The notes beneath the pieces are model-generated. The model saw only the letters and a list, made by a program, of their open reading frames with translations, was not told the origin of the DNA and ran no database searches. DNA of 64,000 nucleotides from PFJX01 sp031426735. GTDB taxonomy: Bacteria; Pseudomonadota; Gammaproteobacteria; Burkholderiales; Thiobacillaceae. Position numbers and translations under genes: made by a program. This document shows, piece by piece, positions 43,156 to 51,223 of the stretch. The stretch is taken from NCBI GenBank assembly GCA_031426735.1, contig JASJPK010000065.1, positions 23,338-87,337 of the forward strand, written 5' to 3'. Every line of letters begins with the position of its first letter. Position 1 is the first letter of the stretch.

Positions 43156-43396
43156 TGGCGACATCCGATTCCAGATCATCCGCACTCAAGTCGATGACCG
43201 GAACGCCGTATCGGTGCAATTCCCCAATAAAAGCGACGCGGCTGAGTCCGGCGAGGCTGGCTGCCATGCCGGATGAAAGGCGTTTCATCTCATAGAGTTT
43301 GACGGCCATGGCCATCTTGGCCTCTTGGGCAAACTCCTGGGGAGTGCGCTGCAAGGCGTCCGGCAAGCTGGCGGGGACTTCAACAAAGATTTGCAT
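43148..43396 (-). CDS. UPF0175-family antitoxin
   Basis: 82 residues. QIFVEVPASLPDALQ, FAQEAKMAMAVKLYEMKRLS and SGMAASLAGLSRVAFIGELH give the UPF0175 pattern: a short beta start, then a helix-turn-helix-like segment. The ending VPVIDLSADDLES is also characteristic. The ATG at 43396 starts the conserved part; the upstream frame is not conserved. Partner of the DUF3368 protein immediately downstream. Confidence 0.85.
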   Translation of the reverse strand: MQIFVEVPASLPDALQRTPQEFAQEAKMAMAVKLYEMKRLSSGMAASLAGLSRVAFIGELHRYGVPVIDLSADDLESDVANA

Positions 43397-43502
43397 GGGG
43401 TACTCCCAAAGTTGGGGAATGCGAATGCGCGAAGGATAGCAGCCACAATGTAGGGCACGCTTCGCTTTGCCCAACCTGCGCACCTGTCTTACGGGCAGAA
43501 CC

Positions 43503-44729
43503 TCACCCCACCCAGCGTTTCGGATCGATGTTCCAGGCTTCGAATTCCTCATGCCCGATGATTTTGTCCTGGCAACCCGACCAGGCCAGGTCGATCTCTT
43601 CAGGCGGCAGGTAACGCTTGTGTTCGGCGTGAAAAATCACCCGGACCTTGGGTTGCATCATCTTGTCTTCATGCTGTTCCAGCACCACGCCGAGGCGGCC
43701 GCTGTTCAGGCGCACCAGCGAGCCGGTGGGGTAGATGCCGACGCATTTGACGTAGGCGCGCACCAGTTCCGGGTCGAAGTGGTATTTGCTCCATTCCAGC
43801 AGGCGGCCGAGCGCGGCGGTGGGCGCCATGCCCTTGTGGTAGACGCGGTCGGAGGTGATCGCGTCGTAGACATCGACGATGGCGCCCATGCGGCCATAGA
43901 GCGAAATCTGATCGCCCTTGAGCTGGTTCGGGTAGCCGGTGCCGTCGAAGCGTTCGTGATGCTGGCCGGCGACGTCGATGGCGATCTGGCTGATGCCGGG
44001 GGTGTTCTGCAGGATGACGATGCTCTGCACGACATGCGATTTCATCTTGGCGAATTCGGCTTCGGTCAGCTTGGCCGGCTTGTTCAGGATTTCGTCCGGC
44101 ACCTTGGCCTTGCCGACGTCGTGCAGCAGGCCGCCGATGGCGATCTGCTTGATGATCGGCCGTTCCAGCTTGAGTCCGCGCGCAAACGACACCAGCAGGG
44201 CGCAGACCGAGACGGAATGCTGGAAGGTGTAGTTGTCGTGGTCCTTCAACCGGGCAAGGGGTAGCAAGGCATCCTGGTTGCGAAAAACGGAGTCGATCAT
44301 GTTTTCGACCACCGGTTCGATCTGTTCCATCTCGACCTGTTTGCCCAGGCGCACATCCTGAATCAGATGGCGCACGATGCGGTTGGCCTCGCCGTGCAAC
44401 TGGCGGGCGCGCTCGACTTCCCTGGCGAGAGCGGCCCGTTTCGGCTCGACTTGAACTTCCTGGGCGATCTGCGCCATGCGCGCATCGACGTCCTGGCGGA
44501 TAGCGTCCCGGCTCAACGCCACACCTTCGACATCCAGCCCCTTGGCGGTGTCGATGTACAACTCGTGCACGCCCAGCGCCTTGATTTCATCGACCCGATA
44601 GGCGTCGTGCACCAGGAAGTGGTTGGCCACGAAGGGGTGATCCATCCATGAGCAATTCACGTCGTGGACGTACATACCGGGACGCAGCTGCCCGATGCCG
44701 ATCAGCTTGATGGACTGTGTTTGGCTCAT
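43503..44729 (-). CDS. HD-GYP domain phosphodiesterase
   Basis: 408 residues. An N-terminal DUF3391 region (LRPGMYVHDVNCSWMDHPF) precedes the HD-GYP domain: GGLLHDVGKAKVPDEIL supplies the HD pair, HHERFDGTGYPNQL the GYP signature, and DVYDAITSDRVYHKGM the last metal site. HD-GYP enzymes hydrolyse cyclic di-GMP. All metal-binding residues appear intact. No membrane helix or receiver domain. It has its own start after a dispersed repeat and the ybbP gene. Confidence 0.9.
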   Translation of the reverse strand: MSQTQSIKLIGIGQLRPGMYVHDVNCSWMDHPFVANHFLVHDAYRVDEIKALGVHELYIDTAKGLDVEGVALSRDAIRQDVDARMAQIAQEVQVEPKRAALAREVERARQLHGEANRIVRHLIQDVRLGKQVEMEQIEPVVENMIDSVFRNQDALLPLARLKDHDNYTFQHSVSVCALLVSFARGLKLERPIIKQIAIGGLLHDVGKAKVPDEILNKPAKLTEAEFAKMKSHVVQSIVILQNTPGISQIAIDVAGQHHERFDGTGYPNQLKGDQISLYGRMGAIVDVYDAITSDRVYHKGMAPTAALGRLLEWSKYHFDPELVRAYVKCVGIYPTGSLVRLNSGRLGVVLEQHEDKMMQPKVRVIFHAEHKRYLPPEEIDLAWSGCQDKIIGHEEFEAWNIDPKRWVG

Positions 44730-44755
44730 GTCGTCGTCAATTTGCGTGGAATACC

Positions 44756-44811
44756 GTAGGAGGCCCGCTCGCGGACCGAAGCGTAATTCGGCCCGCTCGC
44801 GGGCCTCCTAC
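44756..44811. repeat. Second copy of the GTAGGAGGCCCGC inverted repeat
   Basis: Arms 44756-44780 and 44787-44811 match the hoxH-hoxW repeat at 28.1 kb, with a shorter loop. It lies between ybbP and the HD-GYP gene and may act as a transcription barrier. Confidence 0.85.
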
Positions 44812-44849
44812 AGCGATGATGCCAGCAAATACGCTGCCATGCCGACGCT

Positions 44850-47324
44850 TCAATCGCGGCGCAGTGCGCGCATCGGCGGCGCTTGCAGGAGTGACCTTGT
44901 AACCAGCAGACCCGCGCCGGCGACCAGCAGCCAGCCGCCGCCCAACCCGGCCAGCCAGATCGCGGGATCGGGCGTGTGCGGCAATTCGAGCACACGTTCC
45001 GCCAGCACCCACGCCACCACGGCCGCCGCACCCGCGGCCAGTGCGCCGGCGAGCAGGCCCAGGGCGGTGAACTCGGTAGCCAGCGCCAGCATGACGCGGT
45101 TGCGCGATGCACCCAGAGTGCGCCAGAGACCGATCTCGCGCGCACGTTCGTCGCGGCGGGCATACAACGCCGCCAGCAAGACCAGCACGCCAACCGCCAG
45201 GCTGAACAGGAAGATCAGTTGCACCGCCGCGCTGACCCGGTCGAGCAGGCTGCGCAACTCGCCCATGACCTGTTCGACATCGATCACGGTGACGTTGGGA
45301 AACGCCGCAACCAGCCCGGACAGCACGGCCGGCCGCCCTTTCGGCAGATAAAAACTGGTGATGAAGCTCTGCGGCAGCGCATCCAGCGCGCCCGGCGGCA
45401 CGATGACGAAGAAATTGACCCGGAAGGAATCCCAGTCCACCTTGCGCAGGCTGGCGACGCGGCCGCGCAGCGGCAAGCCGCCGGCATCGAACACCAGTTC
45501 GTCGCCCAACTGGATGCCCAGCGTTTTGGCCAACCCCGCCTCCACCGAAAAGCCGTCGCTGCTCGACCAGCGTCCGGCGGTGATCTGGTTGTCCGTGGGC
45601 AACTCAGCCAGCGACGACAGGTTGAACTCGCGTTCGATCAGGCGTTTGGCGCGTTGGTCATCGCCGGCGTAATCGTCCGGACTCACCTCACGCCCGCCGA
45701 TATGCGTCAGGCGTGCCCGCGCCATCGGGTAGAGGGTGACATCGGCGATGCCCTGGCCGATCAGATAGTCGCGCACGCCGGCGACCTGTTCCGGCTGGAT
45801 GTTGATCACGAAGCGGTTCGGCGCGCCGGGGGCGGCCTGGTTGCGCCAACTGTCGAACAGGTCGCCGCGCACCAGCGTCAGCAGTAGCAAGGCGAGCAAG
45901 CCCAGACTCAGCGCCATCGCCTGCAACGTGGTTTCCCACCGCCGCCGACGCAGATTGAGCAAGCCGAGGCGCGCACTGGTCGGCAAGCGCTGCGCCAGCC
46001 AGGGCAGCGGCCACAGCAGCAACTGGATCGCGCCGGCGGCGGTCAGCATCAACGCCAGCACGCCGCCGATCACGATCAGCCCGAGCTTGATCTCGCCGGC
46101 TTGCCAGAACAGCAATCCCGCCACCAGCGCCAGGCCGATGCCATGCGCCAGCAAGGCGCCAGCAGGCGGTGCGCCGAGATCGCGCCGCAACACGCGCAAG
46201 GCCGGCACGCGCGCCAGACGCAACAACGTCGGCAGGCTGAACGCCAGCACCAGCAGCACGCCGGCGCCGACACCCAGCAACGGCGGCAGGTAGCTGGGCG
46301 GCGGCAAGCCGAGCCGGATCGCGTCGCCGAGCAGATGCACCATGCCGGCCTGCGCCAGCCAGCCGAGCAGGCTGCCGAGCGCGCCGGCAAAAAGGCCGAG
46401 GCCTCCCAACTGCAACAGATACAGGCCGAGCAGGCGGCGCCGGCTGGCGCCGAAACAGCGCAGCAGCGCGAACTGGTCGTAATGGCGCTGCACATAGCGG
46501 CGCAAGGCCATCTGGGTTGCGGCGGCAGCGAGCAGCACGGTGAGCAAGGCGGCGAGGCCGAGATAGCGCTGCGCGCGGTCGAGGATCTGGCGCAGTTCCG
46601 GGCGCGCGTCGCGCACGTCTTCCAACTGTTCGCCGCGCGCCAGACGCGGCTTCGCCCAGGCCTGGAACGCGGCGACTGGCGCCGCCTCCCCCGCCACCAG
46701 CAGGCGGTAGTTGACGCGGCTGCCCTCCTGTACCAGGCCGGTTGCGGCCAGATCGGCGACGTTGATCAGCAGCCGCGGCGCCAGCGCCATGAAGTTGCCG
46801 CCGCGCTCGCCTTCGAAGGTCAGGATCGCGGCGATGCGCAAACGTGCCGCACCGGCTTCGACGAAATCGCCCGGCTTGACGCCGAGGCCGCTGGCCAGGC
46901 GCGCATCGGCCCAGGCCTGGCCGGGCGGCGGCACGGCGCGGGTCGGCGCATCGTCGGCGAAGACCTCGGGCGCGATGCGCAAGGTGCCGCGCAACGGGTA
47001 ACCGGGCGAGACCGCCTTGATGCCGACGAGCAGGTTGCGATCCTTGACCAGCACCATGCTCAGGAAGGTCTTGGTGTCGCTGACGCGCAAGCCGCGCGCC
47101 TGCGCCGCCCGGGTGAACGCCGGGTCGGGTGGGTGATCCGACACCAGCGCCAGATCGGCTGCCAGCAGGGTGTTGGCCTCGCGCCCGAGCGCCTGTTCGA
47201 CGCGGTCGGCGAAGTAGCGCACGGCGGTCAGGCTGGCCACGGCCAATGCCACGGCGAGCAACACCACGCGCATTTCCCCGGCGCGCCATTCGCGCAGCAG
47301 CAAGCGCAGGGCAAGCTGGATCAT
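44850..47324 (-). CDS. ybbP: ABC transporter permease, YbbP/FtsX type
   Basis: 824 residues. It begins MIQLALRLLLREWRAGEMRV, with an N-terminal helix followed by a large periplasmic region. Two clusters of membrane helices (LLTVLLAAAATQMALRRYV onward, then FLFSLAVGVLVLLAALYARR near the end) are FtsX domains, the last ending in WLLVAGAGLLVTRSLL. It pairs with the YbbA ATPase, whose stop overlaps its ATG by four bases. Related MacB-like proteins do not transport through the membrane but drive periplasmic processes; the substrate is unknown. Confidence 0.88.
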   Translation of the reverse strand: MIQLALRLLLREWRAGEMRVVLLAVALAVASLTAVRYFADRVEQALGREANTLLAADLALVSDHPPDPAFTRAAQARGLRVSDTKTFLSMVLVKDRNLLVGIKAVSPGYPLRGTLRIAPEVFADDAPTRAVPPPGQAWADARLASGLGVKPGDFVEAGAARLRIAAILTFEGERGGNFMALAPRLLINVADLAATGLVQEGSRVNYRLLVAGEAAPVAAFQAWAKPRLARGEQLEDVRDARPELRQILDRAQRYLGLAALLTVLLAAAATQMALRRYVQRHYDQFALLRCFGASRRRLLGLYLLQLGGLGLFAGALGSLLGWLAQAGMVHLLGDAIRLGLPPPSYLPPLLGVGAGVLLVLAFSLPTLLRLARVPALRVLRRDLGAPPAGALLAHGIGLALVAGLLFWQAGEIKLGLIVIGGVLALMLTAAGAIQLLLWPLPWLAQRLPTSARLGLLNLRRRRWETTLQAMALSLGLLALLLLTLVRGDLFDSWRNQAAPGAPNRFVINIQPEQVAGVRDYLIGQGIADVTLYPMARARLTHIGGREVSPDDYAGDDQRAKRLIEREFNLSSLAELPTDNQITAGRWSSSDGFSVEAGLAKTLGIQLGDELVFDAGGLPLRGRVASLRKVDWDSFRVNFFVIVPPGALDALPQSFITSFYLPKGRPAVLSGLVAAFPNVTVIDVEQVMGELRSLLDRVSAAVQLIFLFSLAVGVLVLLAALYARRDERAREIGLWRTLGASRNRVMLALATEFTALGLLAGALAAGAAAVVAWVLAERVLELPHTPDPAIWLAGLGGGWLLVAGAGLLVTRSLLQAPPMRALRRD

Positions 47325-47986
47325 GGCTGCACCAGCCTGCCGCCATCCAGCCGCAACTGGCGGCCGCAGTGGCCGGCCAGCGCGGCATCGTGAGTGACCA
47401 CGATCAGGCTGGCGCCTTGCGCACGGTTGAGCTCGAACATCAGCTCAATGACTTGCGCGCCGGTATGGGCGTCGAGATTGCCGGTCGGCTCGTCCGCCAG
47501 CAGGATGCGCGGCGCGACGGCGAAGGCGCGCGCCAGGGCGACGCGCTGTTGTTCGCCGCCGGAAAGCTGGTTCGGCCGATGCCGCGCCCGCGCCGACAAG
47601 CCGACCCGGTCCAGATGCTCGCCGGCGACGACTGCGGCATCCCGGCGGCCGGCCAGTTCCAGCGGCAGCATGACGTTTTCCAGCGCGGTCAGGCCCGGCA
47701 GCAACTGGAACGACTGGAACACGAAGCCCATGTTGCGCCCGCGCAGGGCGGCGCGACCGTCCTCGTCGAGATCGGACAGCGCAACGCCATCCAGGCGCAC
47801 TTGGCCGGCGCTGGGCGTGTCCAGGCCGGCGATCAGGCCGAGCAAGGTCGATTTGCCGGAACCGGAACTGCCGACGATGGCGACGGTCTCGCCACTGTTC
47901 ACGGAGAATGAGACCTCGGCGAGGATGTCGAGCGTCTCCGCCCCTAACTGCACGGATTTACCGAGGTTTTCGATGTCGATGCGCAT
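47321..47986 (-). CDS. ybbA: ABC transporter ATPase YbbA
   Basis: 221 residues. Walker A AIVGSSGSGKSTLLGLIAG, Q-loop VFQSFQLLPGLTA, signature QLSGGEQQRVALARA, Walker B RILLADEPTGNLD and the switch histidine VVTHDAALA are all intact, as in the LolD/MacB family. Its start at 47986 overlaps the tesA start region on the other strand. In E. coli the two genes are likewise divergent neighbours. Confidence 0.92.
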   Translation of the reverse strand: MRIDIENLGKSVQLGAETLDILAEVSFSVNSGETVAIVGSSGSGKSTLLGLIAGLDTPSAGQVRLDGVALSDLDEDGRAALRGRNMGFVFQSFQLLPGLTALENVMLPLELAGRRDAAVVAGEHLDRVGLSARARHRPNQLSGGEQQRVALARAFAVAPRILLADEPTGNLDAHTGAQVIELMFELNRAQGASLIVVTHDAALAGHCGRQLRLDGGRLVQP

Positions 47987-48596
47987 GAGATTTTTCTGGT
48001 TACTGTTGTCTGCTGGTTTGGCCGGCGCCGTCCAGGCTGCGCCGACTTTGCTGGTCTATGGCGACAGTTTATCCGCCGCTTACGGCATCCCGCGCGCATC
48101 CGGCTGGGTCGCGCTGCTGGCGCAGCGACTGCAGAACGGCAATCCAGCGTACCAAGTCGTCAACGCCAGCGTTTCCGGCGAAACCACGGCCGGCGGCCTG
48201 ACCCGACTGCCGGCATTGCTTGCCGCGCATCGCCCCGAGCTGACCATCCTGGCCCTCGGCGCCAACGACGGCCTGCGCGGCCTGCCGCTGCTGCAGACCG
48301 CGCGCAATCTGGAAAACATGATCGCACTGGCAAAGAAACAAGGCAGCCAGGTTTTGCTGGTCGGCATGCAACTGCCGCCGAACTATGGCACGGCCTACAC
48401 GAGCAAGTTCCAGACGCTGTTCGCCGAGGTCGCGCGCAAGAAAAAGGTGCCGCTGGTTCCCTTTCTGCTGGCCGGCATCGCCACACATCCAGACCGCTTC
48501 CAGGCCGACGGCCTGCACCCCACGGCGCAGGCGCAAACGACTTTGCTGGACACCGTCTGGCGCGACTTGGCGCCGATGTTGAAGCAGTCGAAATAA
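47973..48596 (+). CDS. tesA: Periplasmic esterase / thioesterase I
   Basis: 207 residues, SGNH hydrolase with a signal peptide (FFWLLLSAGLAGAVQAAP). Catalytic motifs are LLVYGDSLSAAYG (nucleophilic Ser), ALGANDGLRG and the Asp/His of DGLHPTAQ. The ATG at 47973 has GAGG six bases upstream; further ATGs follow at 47979 and 47985. It overlaps the 5' end of ybbA by 14 bases on the opposite strand. Confidence 0.92.
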   Translation: MSMRMRFFWLLLSAGLAGAVQAAPTLLVYGDSLSAAYGIPRASGWVALLAQRLQNGNPAYQVVNASVSGETTAGGLTRLPALLAAHRPELTILALGANDGLRGLPLLQTARNLENMIALAKKQGSQVLLVGMQLPPNYGTAYTSKFQTLFAEVARKKKVPLVPFLLAGIATHPDRFQADGLHPTAQAQTTLLDTVWRDLAPMLKQSK

Positions 48597-48614
48597 CATC
48601 CAGGTTGGCTTTTG

Positions 48615-48647
48615 CGCAATATGCCAATAGACTGAAGGCATATTGCG
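48615..48647. promoter_or_regulatory. Perfect 11-base inverted repeat, probable RES-Xre operator
   Basis: CGCAATATGCC (48615-48625) and GGCATATTGCG (48637-48647) are perfectly inverted around 11 bases and end just before the antitoxin ribosome site. Xre-type antitoxins typically autorepress through such sites. Confidence 0.65.
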
Positions 48648-48657
48648 GAGAACAATC

Positions 48658-49122
48658 ATGATCACCTACAGCCAAGCAGTTCAGCCCCCGCCCACCTTCC
48701 GCGCGGAAGAATCGGCCTTGAACATGCCCTACCTGCAGGATGCCGGCGACGACAGCGCCGCTGCGTTGAATGCCATGAAAATCATCCGCGCCGGACTCCC
48801 CACCAGCATCATCCGCAGCCTGGAAGAGGCCGGCGTCGAGCGCAAATACCGCATCCAGATCATTCCGGAACGCACCCTGCAGCACCGCGTCAAGAACGGC
48901 GAACGGATGACTCCGGCGGAGAGCGAACGCGCCTATCGCATCGCCAACATCATCGCGCTGGCCGATCGGGTGTTCGGCGATCACGCCAAAGGCATGCGCT
49001 GGCTGCACAACCCACTACGCCGTCTGGAAGGCCAGTGCCCGCTCGACGTGCTCGACACCGACATCGGCGCACGCCTGGTGGAAGAAGCGCTGGGACAGAT
49101 CGACGCGGGCTATTTCGCTTGA
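48658..49122 (+). CDS. Xre/MbcA/ParS-type antitoxin
   Basis: 154 residues. A central helix-turn-helix-like region (IIRAGLPTSIIRSLEEAG and IPERTLQHRVKNGERM) precedes the C-terminal DUF2384 toxin-binding part: IIALADRVFGDHAKGMRWL, then NPLRRLEGQCPLDVLDTD. It neutralises the RES toxin downstream, with which it overlaps by four bases. GGAG precedes the ATG at 48658. Its upstream inverted repeat is a likely operator. Confidence 0.9.
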   Translation: MITYSQAVQPPPTFRAEESALNMPYLQDAGDDSAAALNAMKIIRAGLPTSIIRSLEEAGVERKYRIQIIPERTLQHRVKNGERMTPAESERAYRIANIIALADRVFGDHAKGMRWLHNPLRRLEGQCPLDVLDTDIGARLVEEALGQIDAGYFA

Positions 49123-49571
49123 TCCTCTGGCGGATCAGCAACTACGAGGATTTGCGCGGCAATGGCGGCCTGAAGGTCGCCGGTCGCTGGCACCACGCCG
49201 GTCGGCCCGTCGTCTACCTGGCCGAACATCCGGCGCTGGCGCTGCTGGAAACGCTGGTGCATCTGGAAATCCGCACGCTGGAAGATCTGCCGGAAACCTA
49301 CAAACTGCTGCGTGTCGCGGTGCCGGACAACCTGGCGATCACGCAATCGACGCCAACATTGGGCTGGCAAACCAACGCCACGCTCAGCCGAAACAGCGGC
49401 GACACCTGGCTGGCGGCGGCAGAGTCCGCGCTGCTGCGCGTGCCCAGCGTGCTGGTTCCCGGCCAAAACTATCTGCTCAATCCGCTGCACCCGGATGCCC
49501 GGAATATCGCCATCGTCGAGATTCTGCACTGGCCGTTTGACCCGCGGCTGGCAGGCGGTTCAGGCCAATAG
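49119..49571 (+). CDS. RES-domain toxin
   Basis: 150 residues. LWRISNYEDLRGNGGLKVAG, RWHHAGRPVVYLAEHPALALL and the glutamate in LLETLVHLEI are RES landmarks. Characterised relatives degrade NAD+. No ATG fits; TTG at 49119 overlaps the antitoxin TGA (TTGA) and gives the conserved N-terminus. The later SALLRVPSVLVPGQNYLLNP is a typical RES ending. Confidence 0.9.
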   Translation: MILWRISNYEDLRGNGGLKVAGRWHHAGRPVVYLAEHPALALLETLVHLEIRTLEDLPETYKLLRVAVPDNLAITQSTPTLGWQTNATLSRNSGDTWLAAAESALLRVPSVLVPGQNYLLNPLHPDARNIAIVEILHWPFDPRLAGGSGQ

Positions 49572-49587
49572 GGCCAAATCGGGAACT

Positions 49588-50271
49588 TCAGGGAGCGCGG
49601 CCACCCGCGCAACCCCGATCCGGCGGCAGCATGACGGCGCTCGGCTGCTCGAACAGGGCATCGACTTCGCCTTCCAGGTAACTGCGCACGATTTTCAGGC
49701 CGTCGAGGCTGGCCAGCATCAGATCCAGCGGTTGCGCCTGATCGAAACGGGGATTCGGCGCGCGCAGCCACGCCCTGGCCTGCTCCGGCGCGCCGGCGAA
49801 AAGTTGGTGCAGCGCCTTGTGTATCGCCATGACGAGGCGGACCCGCGCCAACAACATCAAATTGTCGGCCAGCGGCTTGCCGTCCAGGTAGGCATTGATC
49901 GTCGCCGCATCGACATCGAGCAGTACGGCCTGTTGCTCCGGCGGAATCGTCAGATTGCGGAATGCGCGCAGTACCGCGCTGGTTTCTGCGCTGCGATTGG
50001 CCGAGCTGCGCGGATTGAGGTCATCCAGCTCCATGAAACCGGTCGTGCACAGCGTGTAGCCCTCGCTGCGCCGCTTCTTGCGGACATCATCGAGCGACTT
50101 CATCCCGCTGGAATAGTCGGGCATAGGCTTGTGGTTTACCCGTCCAGGCCGTCCATCGCGTTTGTTGCTGGCAGTAATCAGCACCCAGCCACCGAACAGA
50201 TCGGGCGTCAGGACGGCGGTGTAATAGCCCTCTTTCGACTGCCAATGCAGGGTAACGGGCTGTTCCATCAT
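49588..50271 (-). CDS. WGR-like domain fused to a ParS/MbcA (DUF2384)-like region
   Basis: 227 residues. Residues about 1-75 resemble a WGR domain (WQSKEGYYTAVLTPDLFGGW, then RKKRRSEGYTL), often found with DNA-binding or ADP-ribosylation proteins. The second half (RVRLVMAIHKALHQLFAG and NPRFDQAQPLDLMLASLDG) looks like the toxin-binding half of ParS/MbcA antitoxins. It is convergent with the RES pair, 16 bases from its end. It may be a second antitoxin-like partner or a solitary regulator. The domain assignment is by eye and moderate. Confidence 0.55.
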   Translation of the reverse strand: MMEQPVTLHWQSKEGYYTAVLTPDLFGGWVLITASNKRDGRPGRVNHKPMPDYSSGMKSLDDVRKKRRSEGYTLCTTGFMELDDLNPRSSANRSAETSAVLRAFRNLTIPPEQQAVLLDVDAATINAYLDGKPLADNLMLLARVRLVMAIHKALHQLFAGAPEQARAWLRAPNPRFDQAQPLDLMLASLDGLKIVRSYLEGEVDALFEQPSAVMLPPDRGCAGGRAP

Positions 50272-50370
50272 TTACTGGTCTCCATAATTTTTCTGCCGAG
50301 AACCCATGCTGGCGCGCGCCGGCGCTTCTCGCAAGCCCGGAATGTTGCGGTTTGCGCCTGGGAACCACTA

Positions 50371-50443
50371 GTAGGATGGGCCAAGCGCAGCGGGCCCATC
50401 AACGGGCGTGACCGATGGGCCCGCTGCGCTTGGCCCATCCTAC
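50371..50443. repeat. Second copy of the GTAGGATGGGCCAAGCGC inverted repeat
   Basis: Same family as 37666-37737, with almost perfect arms around a short loop. It lies in the 194-base gap between the WGR protein and the TetR regulator. Confidence 0.85.
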
Positions 50444-50465
50444 GAGAGCTTCGCAGTCTTCTACC

Positions 50466-51080
50466 TCACCGCCGTAACCCATCCAGAAAGATATCGATCA
50501 GCGCCCCGGCCTGTTCCGCCAGCGAGTAACTATCCGGTTCCATGCTCCAGTTGATGATCATGCCGTCGATGTAGGAGAACAGGCCGATGGCGGCTCGGCG
50601 GGTGTCGGTTTGCGGCGGGATCTGGCCGCGTTCGATGGCCAGTTTGAGGTTGCGTTCGATGATGTCCTTGGCGCCCTGGCGGCATTCCTTGCGGCGCAGC
50701 ATGGTCGGCGCCAGATCGTCGACGAACTCGCATTTGAAATTGAGGATTTCGAATACCCGCCGGCAGCGCTGATCCTGTTCCGCCTGGCGCAACACCTCGA
50801 TGCAGCCTTCGCGCAATTTGGCGAGCGGATCGGCCAGTTCCGGGTCGGCGACGCAGTCGAACATGGTTTCCAGCGGCAGCGTGGCACGGTCGCACATGGC
50901 GACGAACAGATCCGCCTTGTTCTCGAAGTGCCAGTAGATGGCGCCGCGCGTGACGCCTGCGGCGCTGGCGATGTCCGCTAAAGAGGTACGTGAGACGCCC
51001 TTTTCCCGAAATACCACCTCTGCCGTATCCAGCAGGAGTGTGCGGGTTGCCTGGGCTTCTTCCTTGGTGCGTCTAGCCAT
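50466..51080 (-). CDS. TetR/AcrR-family repressor
   Basis: 204 residues. MARRTKEEAQATRTLLLDTA, then EKGVSRTSLADIASAAGVTRGAIYWHF, is the classical TetR helix-turn-helix. The C-terminal ligand domain includes RRAAIGLFSYIDGMI. It is divergent from the efflux operon and almost certainly represses it through the palindrome at 51158. The ATG at 51080 follows the conserved start. Confidence 0.93.
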   Translation of the reverse strand: MARRTKEEAQATRTLLLDTAEVVFREKGVSRTSLADIASAAGVTRGAIYWHFENKADLFVAMCDRATLPLETMFDCVADPELADPLAKLREGCIEVLRQAEQDQRCRRVFEILNFKCEFVDDLAPTMLRRKECRQGAKDIIERNLKLAIERGQIPPQTDTRRAAIGLFSYIDGMIINWSMEPDSYSLAEQAGALIDIFLDGLRR

Positions 51081-51155
51081 GAAAAATCGTTTCAGTTGAG
51101 TTTGAGGGAACTTTCTCACTTCAGTTTCAGTGTAATACCTGTGCAACCAAGCTCG

Positions 51156-51183
51156 TTTACATACATTCTCGTATGTATATAAA
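51156..51183 (+). promoter_or_regulatory. Efflux operon promoter with TetR operator in the spacer
   Basis: TTTACA (51156-51161), 16 bases and TATAAA (51178-51183) form a promoter. TACATACNNNNNNGTATGTA (51158-51177), a perfect 7+7 palindrome, covers its spacer. Binding there would block RNA polymerase, as with AcrR/TtgR-type repressors. Confidence 0.7.
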
Positions 51184-51223
51184 ATGCCCGCGTCCCGTCA
51201 AGCCGATCCCGCCAGGAGCCACC

